From Acidobacteriota bacterium (GTDB taxonomy: Bacteria > Acidobacteriota > Terriglobia > Terriglobales > Acidobacteriaceae): DNA of 32,125 nucleotides. Below, piece by piece: positions 24,474-32,125 of this stretch; position 1 is the first letter of the stretch; each line of letters begins with the position of its first letter. The translations under genes were made by a program, and so were the position numbers. The stretch is taken from contig JAJYVU010000039.1 in assembly GCA_021791875.1 (NCBI GenBank), forward strand, positions 1-32,125, given 5' to 3'. Below the pieces are notes generated by a model, which had not been told where the DNA came from, ran no database searches, and worked only from the letters and a program-made list of their open reading frames with translations.

Positions 24474-26906
24474 TTATTTCCCGATGACGGTGACGAGCTG
24501 GGATTCGGGGATGGTCCAGTCCTTCGTTCCGCCCCAGGTGAACTTATGCGTGGCCTCGTCCCAGTTGAGGTGGGTGAGGTGGTAGTCGCCTTTCTCGTAG
24601 TCGTAGTTGATGCCGTTGTCGTTGTAGACGGTGAAGTGGGCGTCGGCCCCGGCGAAGACCTCGACCTTGGCAAGCTGCTGGGGCGTGGCGGTGGAGAGGA
24701 TGGTGGTGCCGATGGGCAGGATGGATCCCGCGCGGACAAAGAGCGGGATGGTCTGGATGGGCGCGGCGACGGTGATGGTCTGGCCGCCGTGGAAGAACTG
24801 GTGGGTCCAGTAGTTGTACCAGCCGGCACCTGCGGGCAGGTAGACCTTGCGGGTGGTCATCCCTTGCTTGTAGACGGGCGCGACGAGGAGGTCGGGGCCG
24901 AACATGTATTCGTAGCGCTGTTTGGCGGCCCTGGGGTCGTGGGGGAAGTCCATGAAGAGGGCACGCATGAAGGGCGCGCCGGTCTGGTGGGTGAACCAGC
25001 CCAGTGAGTAGATGTAGGGCATGAGCGAGTAGCGCAGGCGCAGGTATTTTTCCAGAATGGGCGTGGCCTCGGTGCCGTAGGACCAGACGGTGTTGTGCTC
25101 GCGGCTGCCATGAGTGCGGAAGGTGGGCTCGAAGACGCCGTACTCGAACCAGCGGACGTAGAGCTCGGGATAGTCCGTGTCTCCGCGAAGGTTATTGAGA
25201 GACCCGGCGGGGCTGATGAGCTCAGGGCGCGAGGGCGGGCGCATGGCGGGCAGGGATTGCCAGCCGCCGATGTCGTTGCCCCAGTAAGGAATGCCGGAGG
25301 CGGTGACGTCGAGGCCGGTGGGAATCTGGCGGCGGAGCGTGTCCCAGGTGGGGTAAATGTCCGATGACCAGATGGTGGCGCCGTTGTGCTGCGTGCCAAG
25401 GTAAGCATCGCGGGCGAGGATAAGCGCGCGGCGATGGGTGTCTTTGCGGAAGCCGTCGTAGAAGGCTTTGGTTTCAAAGTACGGGTAGACGTTGAAGTAT
25501 TGGGTTCCGGGGCCGATGTGGAAATAGCTGCCATTGGGGGGCAAGTCGGGTTCGGTTTCGTCGGCCCAGAAGGCGTCAAAGCCTTTCTTGTAGAAGTTCT
25601 GGTAGACGACGTTCCAGAACCACTTGGCGGCGGCGGGGTTGGTGACGTCAATGTCCGATCCGGCGAGGTCGTAGGGCAGGCCGTTGGTAGGCTTACCGTC
25701 GGCGAGGTGCTCGAACCAGCCGTGGCTGAGGATGTAGTGGTAGAAGCGGTCTGAGGGCACGAAGCGCGGCCAGATGCTGATCATGGTCTGGAAGCCCATG
25801 GAGTGAAGCTTCTGATTCATGGCGACGGGGTCTGGCCAGTACTTGGGGTTCATGTCCATCTGGCCCATGTTGGTGTAGTAGAACCAGTCAACAACCATGA
25901 TGTCCGCGGGCAGGTTGCGCTTGCGGTAGCCTTCGGCGGCGGCGAGAAGCTGCTGCTGGCTCCAGTAGCGGTTTTTGGACTGGAGGAATCCGTAGGCGGC
26001 CTTGGGCAGCATGGGCACGGAACCGGTGAGCTTGTCGTAGCCCTCATAGAACTGGTTGTAGGTTTTGCCTTCGACGACGAAGAAGGAGACGCGGGTGCCG
26101 ACCTGCGAGGTGAATTTGAGCTGGTTGTTGAAGCCCGGGGCGACGGTGGTTTTGGAGGGGTTGTCCCAGAGCAGGGCGTAGTGCTGGTTGGTGACCAGGA
26201 AGGGTACGCAGAAGGTGGGCGAGGCAACGGCGTTGTAATCATTCCAGCAGTTCACCTGGTGGTAGAGGTGATCGAGGTAGCCTTCCTGGTTCTGGCCAAG
26301 GCCGTAGTAGTGGGCGCCCTGCGGCGAAAAGAAGGTGGCCCCGACCTGGTAGAAGGGGTCGTCACCGGGACGGCGGTCGTAGAGGATGTTGTAGTTGCCG
26401 TCCTTGTGGTTGGGGACGGACATCTGCCAGCCTTCGAGGTGGAGGAGGGTTTTGCCGTCGGGGGTGGCGAAGGTGATGCTGGCGCCGGGGGTGGAGCCGC
26501 GGAAGTACTTGCCGGAGTCCCACTCGTGCGGATAGGGGTGGTAGGGCACGGGATGGATGGGATCGTGGACGGTGATCACCAGATCTTTGGACCGGTAGAT
26601 TTCACCGGCCTCATTGCGCTCGTAGGTCCAGCCGGAAGCGTCGGGCTTGCCGGTGATGCCGGGGCCGGGGGCCTTGAGGGCCTGATTTTTGAGCAGGCTG
26701 AGCGTGACGCGCATAATGTTGGGCGCGTAAGGCGTGAGCACAATGGTGCTGTTGCCGTGGGGAATGACGGCATGGGCAAGATTCTGCTGGGGGCTTTGGA
26801 GCGGAACCCGCGGCTGGCGGGTGTGATTCTGGGCGCGCAGAGCGGGGGTGAAAGCGACGAGGGCGGCGAGGAGAAATCCGGGCAAAGAGAGACGATGGTG
26901 ACGCAT
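24474..26906 (-). CDS. Secreted glycoside hydrolase family 31 (alpha-xylosidase/alpha-glucosidase)
   Basis: GH31 enzymes are retaining exo-alpha-glycosidases. The 810-residue protein starts with a signal peptide (basic MRHHR, hydrophobic core to about residue 20, AxA-like site at LRAQ), then an N-terminal beta-sandwich (about 40-290), the TIM barrel (about 300-650) and C-terminal beta domains. The nucleophile is Asp449 in FWADETEP; the probable acid/base is Asp516 in IWSSDIYPTW; WGNDIGGW (542-549) is the usual substrate loop. The pattern resembles alpha-xylosidases acting on xyloglucan fragments, but alpha-glucosidase activity cannot be excluded. The closest GGAGG is 13 bases before the ATG, a long spacing. 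It lies 90 bases downstream of a histidine kinase gene on the same strand. Confidence 0.9.
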   Translation of the reverse strand: MRHHRLSLPGFLLAALVAFTPALRAQNHTRQPRVPLQSPQQNLAHAVIPHGNSTIVLTPYAPNIMRVTLSLLKNQALKAPGPGITGKPDASGWTYERNEAGEIYRSKDLVITVHDPIHPVPYHPYPHEWDSGKYFRGSTPGASITFATPDGKTLLHLEGWQMSVPNHKDGNYNILYDRRPGDDPFYQVGATFFSPQGAHYYGLGQNQEGYLDHLYHQVNCWNDYNAVASPTFCVPFLVTNQHYALLWDNPSKTTVAPGFNNQLKFTSQVGTRVSFFVVEGKTYNQFYEGYDKLTGSVPMLPKAAYGFLQSKNRYWSQQQLLAAAEGYRKRNLPADIMVVDWFYYTNMGQMDMNPKYWPDPVAMNQKLHSMGFQTMISIWPRFVPSDRFYHYILSHGWFEHLADGKPTNGLPYDLAGSDIDVTNPAAAKWFWNVVYQNFYKKGFDAFWADETEPDLPPNGSYFHIGPGTQYFNVYPYFETKAFYDGFRKDTHRRALILARDAYLGTQHNGATIWSSDIYPTWDTLRRQIPTGLDVTASGIPYWGNDIGGWQSLPAMRPPSRPELISPAGSLNNLRGDTDYPELYVRWFEYGVFEPTFRTHGSREHNTVWSYGTEATPILEKYLRLRYSLMPYIYSLGWFTHQTGAPFMRALFMDFPHDPRAAKQRYEYMFGPDLLVAPVYKQGMTTRKVYLPAGAGWYNYWTHQFFHGGQTITVAAPIQTIPLFVRAGSILPIGTTILSTATPQQLAKVEVFAGADAHFTVYNDNGINYDYEKGDYHLTHLNWDEATHKFTWGGTKDWTIPESQLVTVIGK

Positions 26907-26996
26907 CGCGATGAGCTGGCCTCCGCTAAGAAATCGTTTTAGCAGCGGGAACAGTCTAATTGGGGCAAGGTGCGACGCGCCAGATGCGGATGGAGA

Positions 26997-28022
26997 TCAG
27001 CCGTCGTTGCCCGTGCGGCGGACCGATGGAATGCGGCTTCCACGGGAGGAACCGCCCGAGCGCGGAACAAGTACCGGCCCGGAGCCGGGGGTGGTTTCGG
27101 AACGGGCACCCGCTTCGGTCCGGAGGGGCAGACAGAGCGTCGAAACGGTGCCGTGGCGGGTTTCGCCGAGAGGCTCAGAGATGTGAATCGAGCGCATATC
27201 GAGCTGGCCGCCGTAACGCTCGAGGATGGAACGAGTGACCCAGAGTCCGAGGCCGGTGCCATCCTGGCCTTTGGTGGTGAAGAATGGCTCGCCAAGGCGG
27301 CTGCGGACCTCCGGCGGAATGCCGGTGCCGTTGTCGGCAATGGTGATGCGGACAGCCGGCGCGCCGTGTGCGGCAAAGGCGGGACGCACGCGCAGGGTGA
27401 CAGCGCCACGCGGGGCGCAGGCTTCGATGGCGTTGACGATGAGGTTGGCGAGTACCTGCCGCATTTCGCCCGGGAAGACCTCGATCGGCTCGGTTGGGGT
27501 GTAGCGCTGCACGATGCGGAGCTGTTTCTCGTTGATGCGGCGGCGATACAAGATGAGCACCTCTTCCAGCAGGCCGGGCACGGAAACCTCCAGCGGCTCG
27601 CTGGTTTCGCGGGCGAAATGAAGGGTCTGTTTGCTGATGGCGACGACGCGTTCCATCTCGCGCTCAGCCAGTTCCAGATAGCCGAGAACGGCCGGAGAAA
27701 GTCCGGGTTCAGAGCGGATGAGGTAGAGCAGATTGGTGATGGACTCGAGTGGATTGTTGACCTCATGGGCAATAGAGGCGGCCATGCGTCCAAGGTGGAT
27801 GAGCTTCTGACTGGCGCGCAGACTTTCGAGCGCGCGATCGGCGACAGGGAGGTCAGGGGAATTCACGGGGTCCTGCAAAGATTTGTTCGATTGGGAAGCT
27901 TGCGACATGAGGTATGAACCGGAGTTGTGCTGCATGGACTGTTCCGGCCGAGCGGATGGCTTGCGTCGGTGGTCAATGGTGCAGACCGTTCCGGTGCTCC
28001 TGGAATTCTCATCGACTTTCAT
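26997..28022 (-). CDS. Soluble sensor histidine kinase, orphan
   Basis: The 341-residue protein has a HisKA-type phospho-acceptor helix (IAHEVNNPLESI, His86) and a HATPase_c domain: N-box NLIVNAIEA (Asn196), G1 DNGTG (229-233), F-box EPFFTT, and G2 GTGLGL (254-259). There is no membrane helix and no recognisable PAS, GAF or other sensor domain in the 70-residue Ser/Gln-rich leader. The C-terminal 45 residues are Gly/Ser/Arg-rich. ATG at 28022 is chosen because GGAG lies five to six bases upstream; Met30 or Met39 are alternatives with poorer signals. No response regulator gene is nearby. The GH31 gene follows 90 bases downstream and may share its transcript. Confidence 0.88.
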   Translation of the reverse strand: MKVDENSRSTGTVCTIDHRRKPSARPEQSMQHNSGSYLMSQASQSNKSLQDPVNSPDLPVADRALESLRASQKLIHLGRMAASIAHEVNNPLESITNLLYLIRSEPGLSPAVLGYLELAEREMERVVAISKQTLHFARETSEPLEVSVPGLLEEVLILYRRRINEKQLRIVQRYTPTEPIEVFPGEMRQVLANLIVNAIEACAPRGAVTLRVRPAFAAHGAPAVRITIADNGTGIPPEVRSRLGEPFFTTKGQDGTGLGLWVTRSILERYGGQLDMRSIHISEPLGETRHGTVSTLCLPLRTEAGARSETTPGSGPVLVPRSGGSSRGSRIPSVRRTGNDG

Positions 28023-28323
28023 GGCGCTCCACTTTCGGTTGCGGCATGTTTCCCGCTCGCGATCGTTCCTCCAAGGGCCGAAATGTTGCCTCGATCGGGA
28101 AATGCCGGTGAACTACACCAACATATTGTTCGATGAGAACACTCCCAAGAGCTGTTGCTTGCCCAGAATGATACGGGGTGAGGCTCTGGATACCGGAAAG
28201 TGCCGAAAAGGAGGAATTTGCCGTTCCGGAAATCTGGTTGGCGCATTTTGGCAACTTGTAACGCGGTAGCCTATCTAATAGAGCGACGTTCGATTGCATT
28301 CTTTGTGTTGAGGCCGGGGAGTT
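28023..28323. other. Divergent intergenic region, histidine kinase and TolC genes
   Basis: The 301 bases carry control sequences for two divergent genes. A possible plus-strand promoter is TTGGCA (28248-28253) with TATCTA (28272-28277) or TCTAAT (28274-28279) downstream. An AAAGGAGGA at about 28206-28214 looks like a ribosome binding site, but no convincing gene follows it. I see nothing else defined. Confidence 0.4.
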
Positions 28324-29820
28324 TTGAAGAGAAGGCGTTGGAAATGGATGGCTGCGACGCTGTTGGCGGGCACGGTATCGGTAGCGTGCGCGCAGACGAT
28401 GGGCAGCAACCAACTGGTGAATGCGCCGGGCTATGAGCTGGAGACTTCGACGCAGAATCCGTACCTGGGCAGCGTAGAGGCGAAGCCCAACAGCCAAACG
28501 ACGATGTACCTGACGCTGAACGACGCGATCCGGCTGGGCGTCCAGAATAATCTTGGGCTGAAACTGGCCGAGGCTCAGCGGAAGTCGATGCAGGCCCAGC
28601 GGCTGCGGGTGATCAACTATCTCACGCCGAATGTCTCGCTGCATGCAGAGACAGGCATCCACCAGTACGACCTTGCGGCGGAGGGTTTTCATCCCTCCTC
28701 GCTGGCCGGCCTTGCGAAGCTGGCGCCGCCGGGGACCCACTTCGTTCTGCCGGCGGTGACCAAGGCCGATGTCACGAATGCGCAGTTCAACATGTCGCAG
28801 GAGCTTTTCAGCTGGGCGGGCTGGGACGCGTTGTTTGCCGTGCATGACGAAATCAAGGCCGTGAACTCACAAACCGCTTCCAGCGCCGGGGATGTGATTC
28901 TGGAGGTTGGAAACCTGTATCTTCAGGCGCTAGCTGCCGGTACGCAGGTGGACATGGCCAAATCCCTGCTGCGGAGCGACAGGACCGCGCTCGTGCAGGC
29001 CCGGGAGGCGCATGCCGCCGGAACGGTGGCAGGGATCACTGTGCTGCGCGCGCAGGTGGCGTACCAGTCGCAGCGGCATGCCGTGCTGCAGGCGAAAAAC
29101 AACTTTGAAAAGGCGAAGATCTCGCTGAACCGCGCGATCGGGCTGGCCCCCGAGCAGAAGATCCGGCTCACGCAGGCGGCGCCTTACGCCGATCTGACGG
29201 TGCCGTCCCTTGAGGCGGCGCTGCAGGAAGCCTACACGCACCGGCACGACTACCGGACGCTGAAGAACGAGATTCGCGCTGCCGTGATGGAAGAGCGCGC
29301 GGAAGCAGGCCAGCGGCTGCCAAGCCTGGTCTTCCACGGCAACTGGGGCGTCACGGGCGTTTCCGGCGGGCTGTTCCATGACACCTGGATGGCAGAGGGC
29401 ACCGTCGAAATTCCCATCTTCGATGAGGCGAAGTTCCGCGGAGATCACGACGTGGCGCAGGCGCAGGTGAACGAACTGCGCAGCGAATTTGCGGACCTGA
29501 AGCAGAAGATCGACCAGGAACTGCGCGACAGCATCCTTGACGTGAACACAGCCACGCAACTACTCAAGGTGGCGAAGAGCAATCTTGCGCTGGCAAACGA
29601 GGAGCTGACCGAGACCAACGAGCGATTTGCCGCCGGGGTGGATACCAATCTGCCCGTGGTGGAAGCCCAGGCGACGGTAGCCGAGGCGCAGGCGCGCTAT
29701 GTGCAGACGCTGCTCCAATACAACGAGGCCAAGCTGGGACTCGCCGATCATCTGGGCATCATTGACGTGGCCTTCCACGGGGTTCTGAGCCCGAAGATCA
29801 TTAAAGAACTGACGGAGTGA
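28324..29820 (+). CDS. TolC-family outer membrane efflux protein
   Basis: TolC-type proteins form trimeric outer-membrane channels for RND, ABC or MFS efflux systems. The 498-residue protein has a signal peptide (MKRRRWKWM then AATLLAGTVSVACA), followed by two OEP repeats: LTLNDAIRLGVQNNLGLKLAEAQ opening the first (about 63-85) and LEAALQEAYTHRHDYRTLKNEIRAA opening the second (about 295-320), each with long coiled-coil helices such as ANEELTETNERFAAGVDTNLPVVEAQATVAEAQ. The TTG at 28324 gives a proper basic signal-peptide start; an ATG at 28348 would remove the basic residues. No periplasmic adaptor or inner-membrane pump is adjacent, so the partner is unknown. Confidence 0.9.
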   Translation: MKRRRWKWMAATLLAGTVSVACAQTMGSNQLVNAPGYELETSTQNPYLGSVEAKPNSQTTMYLTLNDAIRLGVQNNLGLKLAEAQRKSMQAQRLRVINYLTPNVSLHAETGIHQYDLAAEGFHPSSLAGLAKLAPPGTHFVLPAVTKADVTNAQFNMSQELFSWAGWDALFAVHDEIKAVNSQTASSAGDVILEVGNLYLQALAAGTQVDMAKSLLRSDRTALVQAREAHAAGTVAGITVLRAQVAYQSQRHAVLQAKNNFEKAKISLNRAIGLAPEQKIRLTQAAPYADLTVPSLEAALQEAYTHRHDYRTLKNEIRAAVMEERAEAGQRLPSLVFHGNWGVTGVSGGLFHDTWMAEGTVEIPIFDEAKFRGDHDVAQAQVNELRSEFADLKQKIDQELRDSILDVNTATQLLKVAKSNLALANEELTETNERFAAGVDTNLPVVEAQATVAEAQARYVQTLLQYNEAKLGLADHLGIIDVAFHGVLSPKIIKELTE

Positions 29821-30030
29821 GGCTCGCCGCGGGCGTGCGACCTATTCTCGGAAGTCATATTTGTGATGTCCAAAGTTACCAATAAAACCATTACTAAATG
29901 GGCGAGTTTGCGCCCATACAACCTCTTACCAGCGTGGGTTTCCGCCTTTCCGCCTCATCGTGGTGCGTCAGCCCAAAAAACTCCCTAGATATTGAAGAAT
30001 TGTGCAGATTTTTCCGGTACTGAGGAGTAA

Positions 30031-30169
30031 TTGCATAGGCGATGGTTCGCTGAATTAAAAGAACTTGCAGCGGACAACCTTTTCTGACGAGCGTGGTCTA
30101 AGCGTTGCAGAAGTGGTGACGAATTTGCAGATGTCACTGCTGGCAGTCAGGCCGTAGCAAGCAATTGCA
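30031..30169 (+). promoter_or_regulatory. Array of TTGCA repeats
   Basis: TTGCA starts at 30031, 30065, 30105, 30125 and 30165; three copies are TTGCAG. The last four are spaced 40, 20 and 40 bases, close to whole helical turns, so they could be regulator sites on one DNA face. Chance is not excluded. Confidence 0.35.
30094..30109 (+). promoter_or_regulatory. Possible sigma-54 (-24/-12) promoter
   Basis: TGGTCT, five bases, then TTGCA keeps the GG and GC elements at the canonical distance, although TGGCAC would be expected at -24. It lies about 125 bases before the DUF4382 start. It overlaps one TTGCA repeat, so the two readings compete. Confidence 0.25.
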
Positions 30170-30233
30170 AGGTCCGCTCCCCCGATGGTGAAGCAGTACG
30201 TATGTTGAATCCGATGAAGGAGGTGACGGAAGA

Positions 30234-31787
30234 TTGCCGCTAAGGAAGCAATCTCCGCAGACGAAGATGAGAATTCCCAGAGTTACAACTGTTCTATGGA
30301 CAGTAGTGGGTTGTGCCGCGTTATTGGTTACCGGCTTCGCGATTTCAGGGTGCGGACAGGGCGGCGCGACGTCCAGCACGAGCATGAGCAAGCTGACGAC
30401 GGCGATTACTGATCCGGCCGAGTGCTCGGCGGCGGTGGGCGGCTCTTACCAGCATGCTTACGTGACGATTGTGGATGTGCAGGCGAGCACCAGTTCCACG
30501 GCCAGCAGCACCTCCTCGGGCTGGGTGGATCTGACACCCGGGATGAAGCCGACGCAGGTGGACCTGCTGGGCAGCGCCGCCAGCGGCGGATGCTTCCTGG
30601 CGACGCTGGGCGACAACCTTGAAGTACAGGCCGGCACGTACCAGCAGATTCGGCTGGTCCTGGGATCGAACACCTCCACGATGGTGAACGGCACAAATGA
30701 GTGCAACGCCATGGGCGGCCTGAGCGCGGTGAACTGCGTCGAGACGTCGAGCGGCGCCTGGAAGGCACTGACGACGCCGAGCGCGCAGCAGACCGGAATC
30801 AAGATTCCGGCATCGCAGATTGCGGGCGGCTCGCTGAACGTGGCGGCCGGGAAGACCGAAGACCTGGTGATCAACTTTAAGACCTGCGAGTCGATTCTGA
30901 CGGCGGGGAACAGCGGGCAGTACATTCTTGAGCCGGTGCTGAATGCCGGCCAGGTGAGCACGGCCTCGACTTCCATCAACGGCACGGTGGTGGATTCGAC
31001 CACGGGCAAGGCGATTGCCGGCGCCAATGTGCTGGTGTCACTGGAGCAGCCGGACAGCAACGGCGTGGATCGTGTGGTTGAGTCTACGATGGCCGCCACG
31101 GATGGCACCTTTGTCTTCTGCCCGGTGATGCCTGGCAGCTATGACGTGGTGGTGAATGCTTATAATCCAACCACGAAGGTTGCCTATAACGTTGCCGTGG
31201 TGACGGGAGTGCAGCCCGGCGATACGACGGGCAACATCCAGCTGACGAATGCGACCTGGGGCACGGCCATGGTGAATGGCCTGGCGTCGACGCAGAACGC
31301 TTCGAACGCGGAGACCTCGGCCCTGCTCAACTTCTATCCACTGGAAGCGAATCCGGTAACCACCAGCAGCACCAAGTACTTCACAGTTCCGCTGCTGATT
31401 ACGTCCTCGACGAACGACATGGCGACGCTGCCGCAGGAGACGAGCACGTCTCCGAGCTACACCGATGCCGCGGGAGTTCAGACCGCCTGCCCCGCGAACA
31501 CGGCCTGCGCGACGTTCTCGATGACGGTGCCGCAGAGCGGGATCAGCGTCTACAACTACTCGACGAGCGGGCCGACACCGGCAGCCTCGACCTACTCGAC
31601 GGCGTTTGCCAGCTACACGGTGGATGCCCAGGCGTGGGTGCCTGATTCCAATCCGTTAGCTCCGGACTGCACCACGCCGGATATGCAGACGTCCACGGGG
31701 CTGAGTATTACCGCGGGCAGCACGGCTGCGGTGACGCTCACGGCGAACACAACCACTCCGCCGCTCAACTTCACCGGATGCCAGTAA
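30234..31787 (+). CDS. DUF4382 lipoprotein with carboxypeptidase-regulatory-like domain
   Basis: The 517-residue protein begins with a basic leader, a hydrophobic stretch and a lipobox (AISGC, Cys40), so it is predicted to be lipid-anchored outside the cytoplasm. A DUF4382 beta-domain spans about 50-235 (AYVTIVDVQAS, VDLLG, AGTYQQIRLVL, DLVINFKTCESI). A carboxypeptidase-regulatory-like Ig domain follows (about 247-335, INGTVVDSTTGKAIAGANV, DGTFVFCPVMPGSYDVVV). The rest is Ser/Thr/Ala-rich beta sequence. Function is unknown; the family is common in Acidobacteria and probably acts at the cell surface. TTG is the start because AAGGAGGTGA (30217-30226) ends seven bases upstream; ATG at 30267 is less likely. 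Confidence 0.88.
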   Translation: MPLRKQSPQTKMRIPRVTTVLWTVVGCAALLVTGFAISGCGQGGATSSTSMSKLTTAITDPAECSAAVGGSYQHAYVTIVDVQASTSSTASSTSSGWVDLTPGMKPTQVDLLGSAASGGCFLATLGDNLEVQAGTYQQIRLVLGSNTSTMVNGTNECNAMGGLSAVNCVETSSGAWKALTTPSAQQTGIKIPASQIAGGSLNVAAGKTEDLVINFKTCESILTAGNSGQYILEPVLNAGQVSTASTSINGTVVDSTTGKAIAGANVLVSLEQPDSNGVDRVVESTMAATDGTFVFCPVMPGSYDVVVNAYNPTTKVAYNVAVVTGVQPGDTTGNIQLTNATWGTAMVNGLASTQNASNAETSALLNFYPLEANPVTTSSTKYFTVPLLITSSTNDMATLPQETSTSPSYTDAAGVQTACPANTACATFSMTVPQSGISVYNYSTSGPTPAASTYSTAFASYTVDAQAWVPDSNPLAPDCTTPDMQTSTGLSITAGSTAAVTLTANTTTPPLNFTGCQ

Positions 31788-32125
31788 TCACGATCGGCAG
31801 GCTGGGACCGGCGATGCCGGTTCCGGCCTGAGGCTGAAGGTAGGAAAGCTGAAACCCAACCGGGGCATGCCACACGCTGGCATGCCTCAGTTTTTTGGGG
31901 GTGGCAGAGCGGAGCATCGCTGACTGCGGCGGGCCGCAGGCGCACGCTGGGGCGAAGCGATCACGGTGAGCGGCCTGGACGCATAGCGCCGGCGCAGACG
32001 GCCTTTGCATGCGTAGAACTAGCCCGCATTTCTCACAGGTGCTGATTCCGGTGCGTGATTAGGGACGTGTTTTCGTTTGCCGGTGCTTTTTGAGCAGTAG
32101 CGAGGGCCAGATAGTGTGTTGAGGC
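31788..32125. other. Non-coding tail of the window
   Basis: Apart from the terminator, these 338 bases show no convincing gene. A minus-strand frame through 31771-32010 reads across the terminator and is rejected. The next gene lies beyond the window. Confidence 0.55.
31862..31896 (+). terminator. Intrinsic terminator after the DUF4382 gene
   Basis: GGCATGCCA (31864-31872) pairs with TGGCATGCC (31878-31886) around CACGC, with outer G-T and G-C pairs, followed after four bases by six Ts (31891-31896). It is 75 bases after the stop codon. Confidence 0.8.

Larger units (their letters stand above)
29821..30233. other. Intergenic leader upstream of the DUF4382 gene
   Basis: This 413-base stretch contains a hairpin (ATGGGCG 29898-29904 with CGCCCAT 29911-29917), five TTGCA repeats (30031 to 30169), a possible sigma-54 site and a very strong ribosome binding site at its end. 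No convincing protein frame or known riboswitch was seen. Confidence 0.5.

Noticed and set aside
25803..26942. 379-codon plus-strand frame opposite the GH31 gene
   Set aside because: Gly/Val-rich translation typical of an antisense shadow.
26970..27917. 315-codon plus-strand frame opposite the histidine kinase
   Set aside because: The kinase motifs on the minus strand are complete; this frame has none.
28200..28436. Small frame after an AAAGGAGGA in the TolC upstream region
   Set aside because: It runs into the TolC gene in another frame and has no protein-like features; the purine run is probably chance.
29866..29988. 40-codon frame downstream of the TolC gene
   Set aside because: No ribosome binding site and contains the hairpin at 29898-29917.
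31771..32010. Minus-strand frame at the window end
   Set aside because: Reads through the intrinsic terminator at 31862-31896 and has no family resemblance I can support.
1..32125. CRISPR arrays, tRNA or rRNA genes, prophage or toxin-antitoxin modules
   Set aside because: Looked for regular spaced repeats, cloverleaf-type sequence and typical small gene pairs; none seen. The TTGCA array is too short to be CRISPR.

Overview
The window is GC-rich, densely coded bacterial chromosome. The gene content (DUF4382 lipoprotein, secreted GH31 glycosidase, DUF4396 protein, IS1182-type transposon, YidC with an atypical groove residue) and the codon style suggest an acidobacterium of the Terriglobia/Acidobacteriaceae type. 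That assignment is by family recognition only; no rRNA or marker search was possible.

Layout. Bases 1-1579 are a complete-looking IS1182-family insertion sequence with 13-bp perfect terminal inverted repeats; base 1 of the window is its left end. Its right end abuts a 12-bp-stem palindrome just beyond the dnaA stop. dnaA (minus strand) is divergent from the conserved rpmH-rnpA-yidD-yidC cluster (plus strand) for ribosomal protein L34, RNase P protein and the membrane insertase machinery. Next come a DUF4396 membrane protein with a His-rich loop and an AIM24/TIGR00266 protein. A minus-strand pair follows (acyl-CoA thioesterase, then Mrp-type ATPase), then plus-strand genes for a small TPR protein, a stand-alone Lon N-terminal-domain protein, a Mg-chelatase/MoxR-like AAA+ ATPase and its VWA partner. 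A 162-bp element with inverted-repeat ends (14405-14566) separates the VWA gene from a full-length Lhr helicase gene on the minus strand.

Bases 19499-24054 form a compact nucleoside-salvage operon: cytidine deaminase, pyrimidine-nucleoside phosphorylase, concentrative nucleoside transporter, purine nucleoside phosphorylase and uridine kinase. Gaps between its genes are small or absent and a strong intrinsic terminator closes it. Together they import nucleosides, deaminate cytidine, split purine and pyrimidine nucleosides to base plus sugar-1-phosphate, or rephosphorylate uridine/cytidine. The final third holds a secreted GH31 alpha-glycosidase downstream of an orphan soluble histidine kinase (minus strand), a divergent TolC-family outer-membrane protein, and a DUF4382 lipoprotein with regularly spaced TTGCA repeats in its leader.

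Most of the window is ordinary housekeeping and metabolic DNA. I found no CRISPR array, tRNA, rRNA, prophage or obvious defence system. The most unusual points are an AT-hook-like tail on RNase P protein, loss of the canonical groove arginine in YidC, the 162-bp inverted-repeat element, a duplicated structured block after udk, the TTGCA array, and the absence of DnaA boxes beside dnaA.
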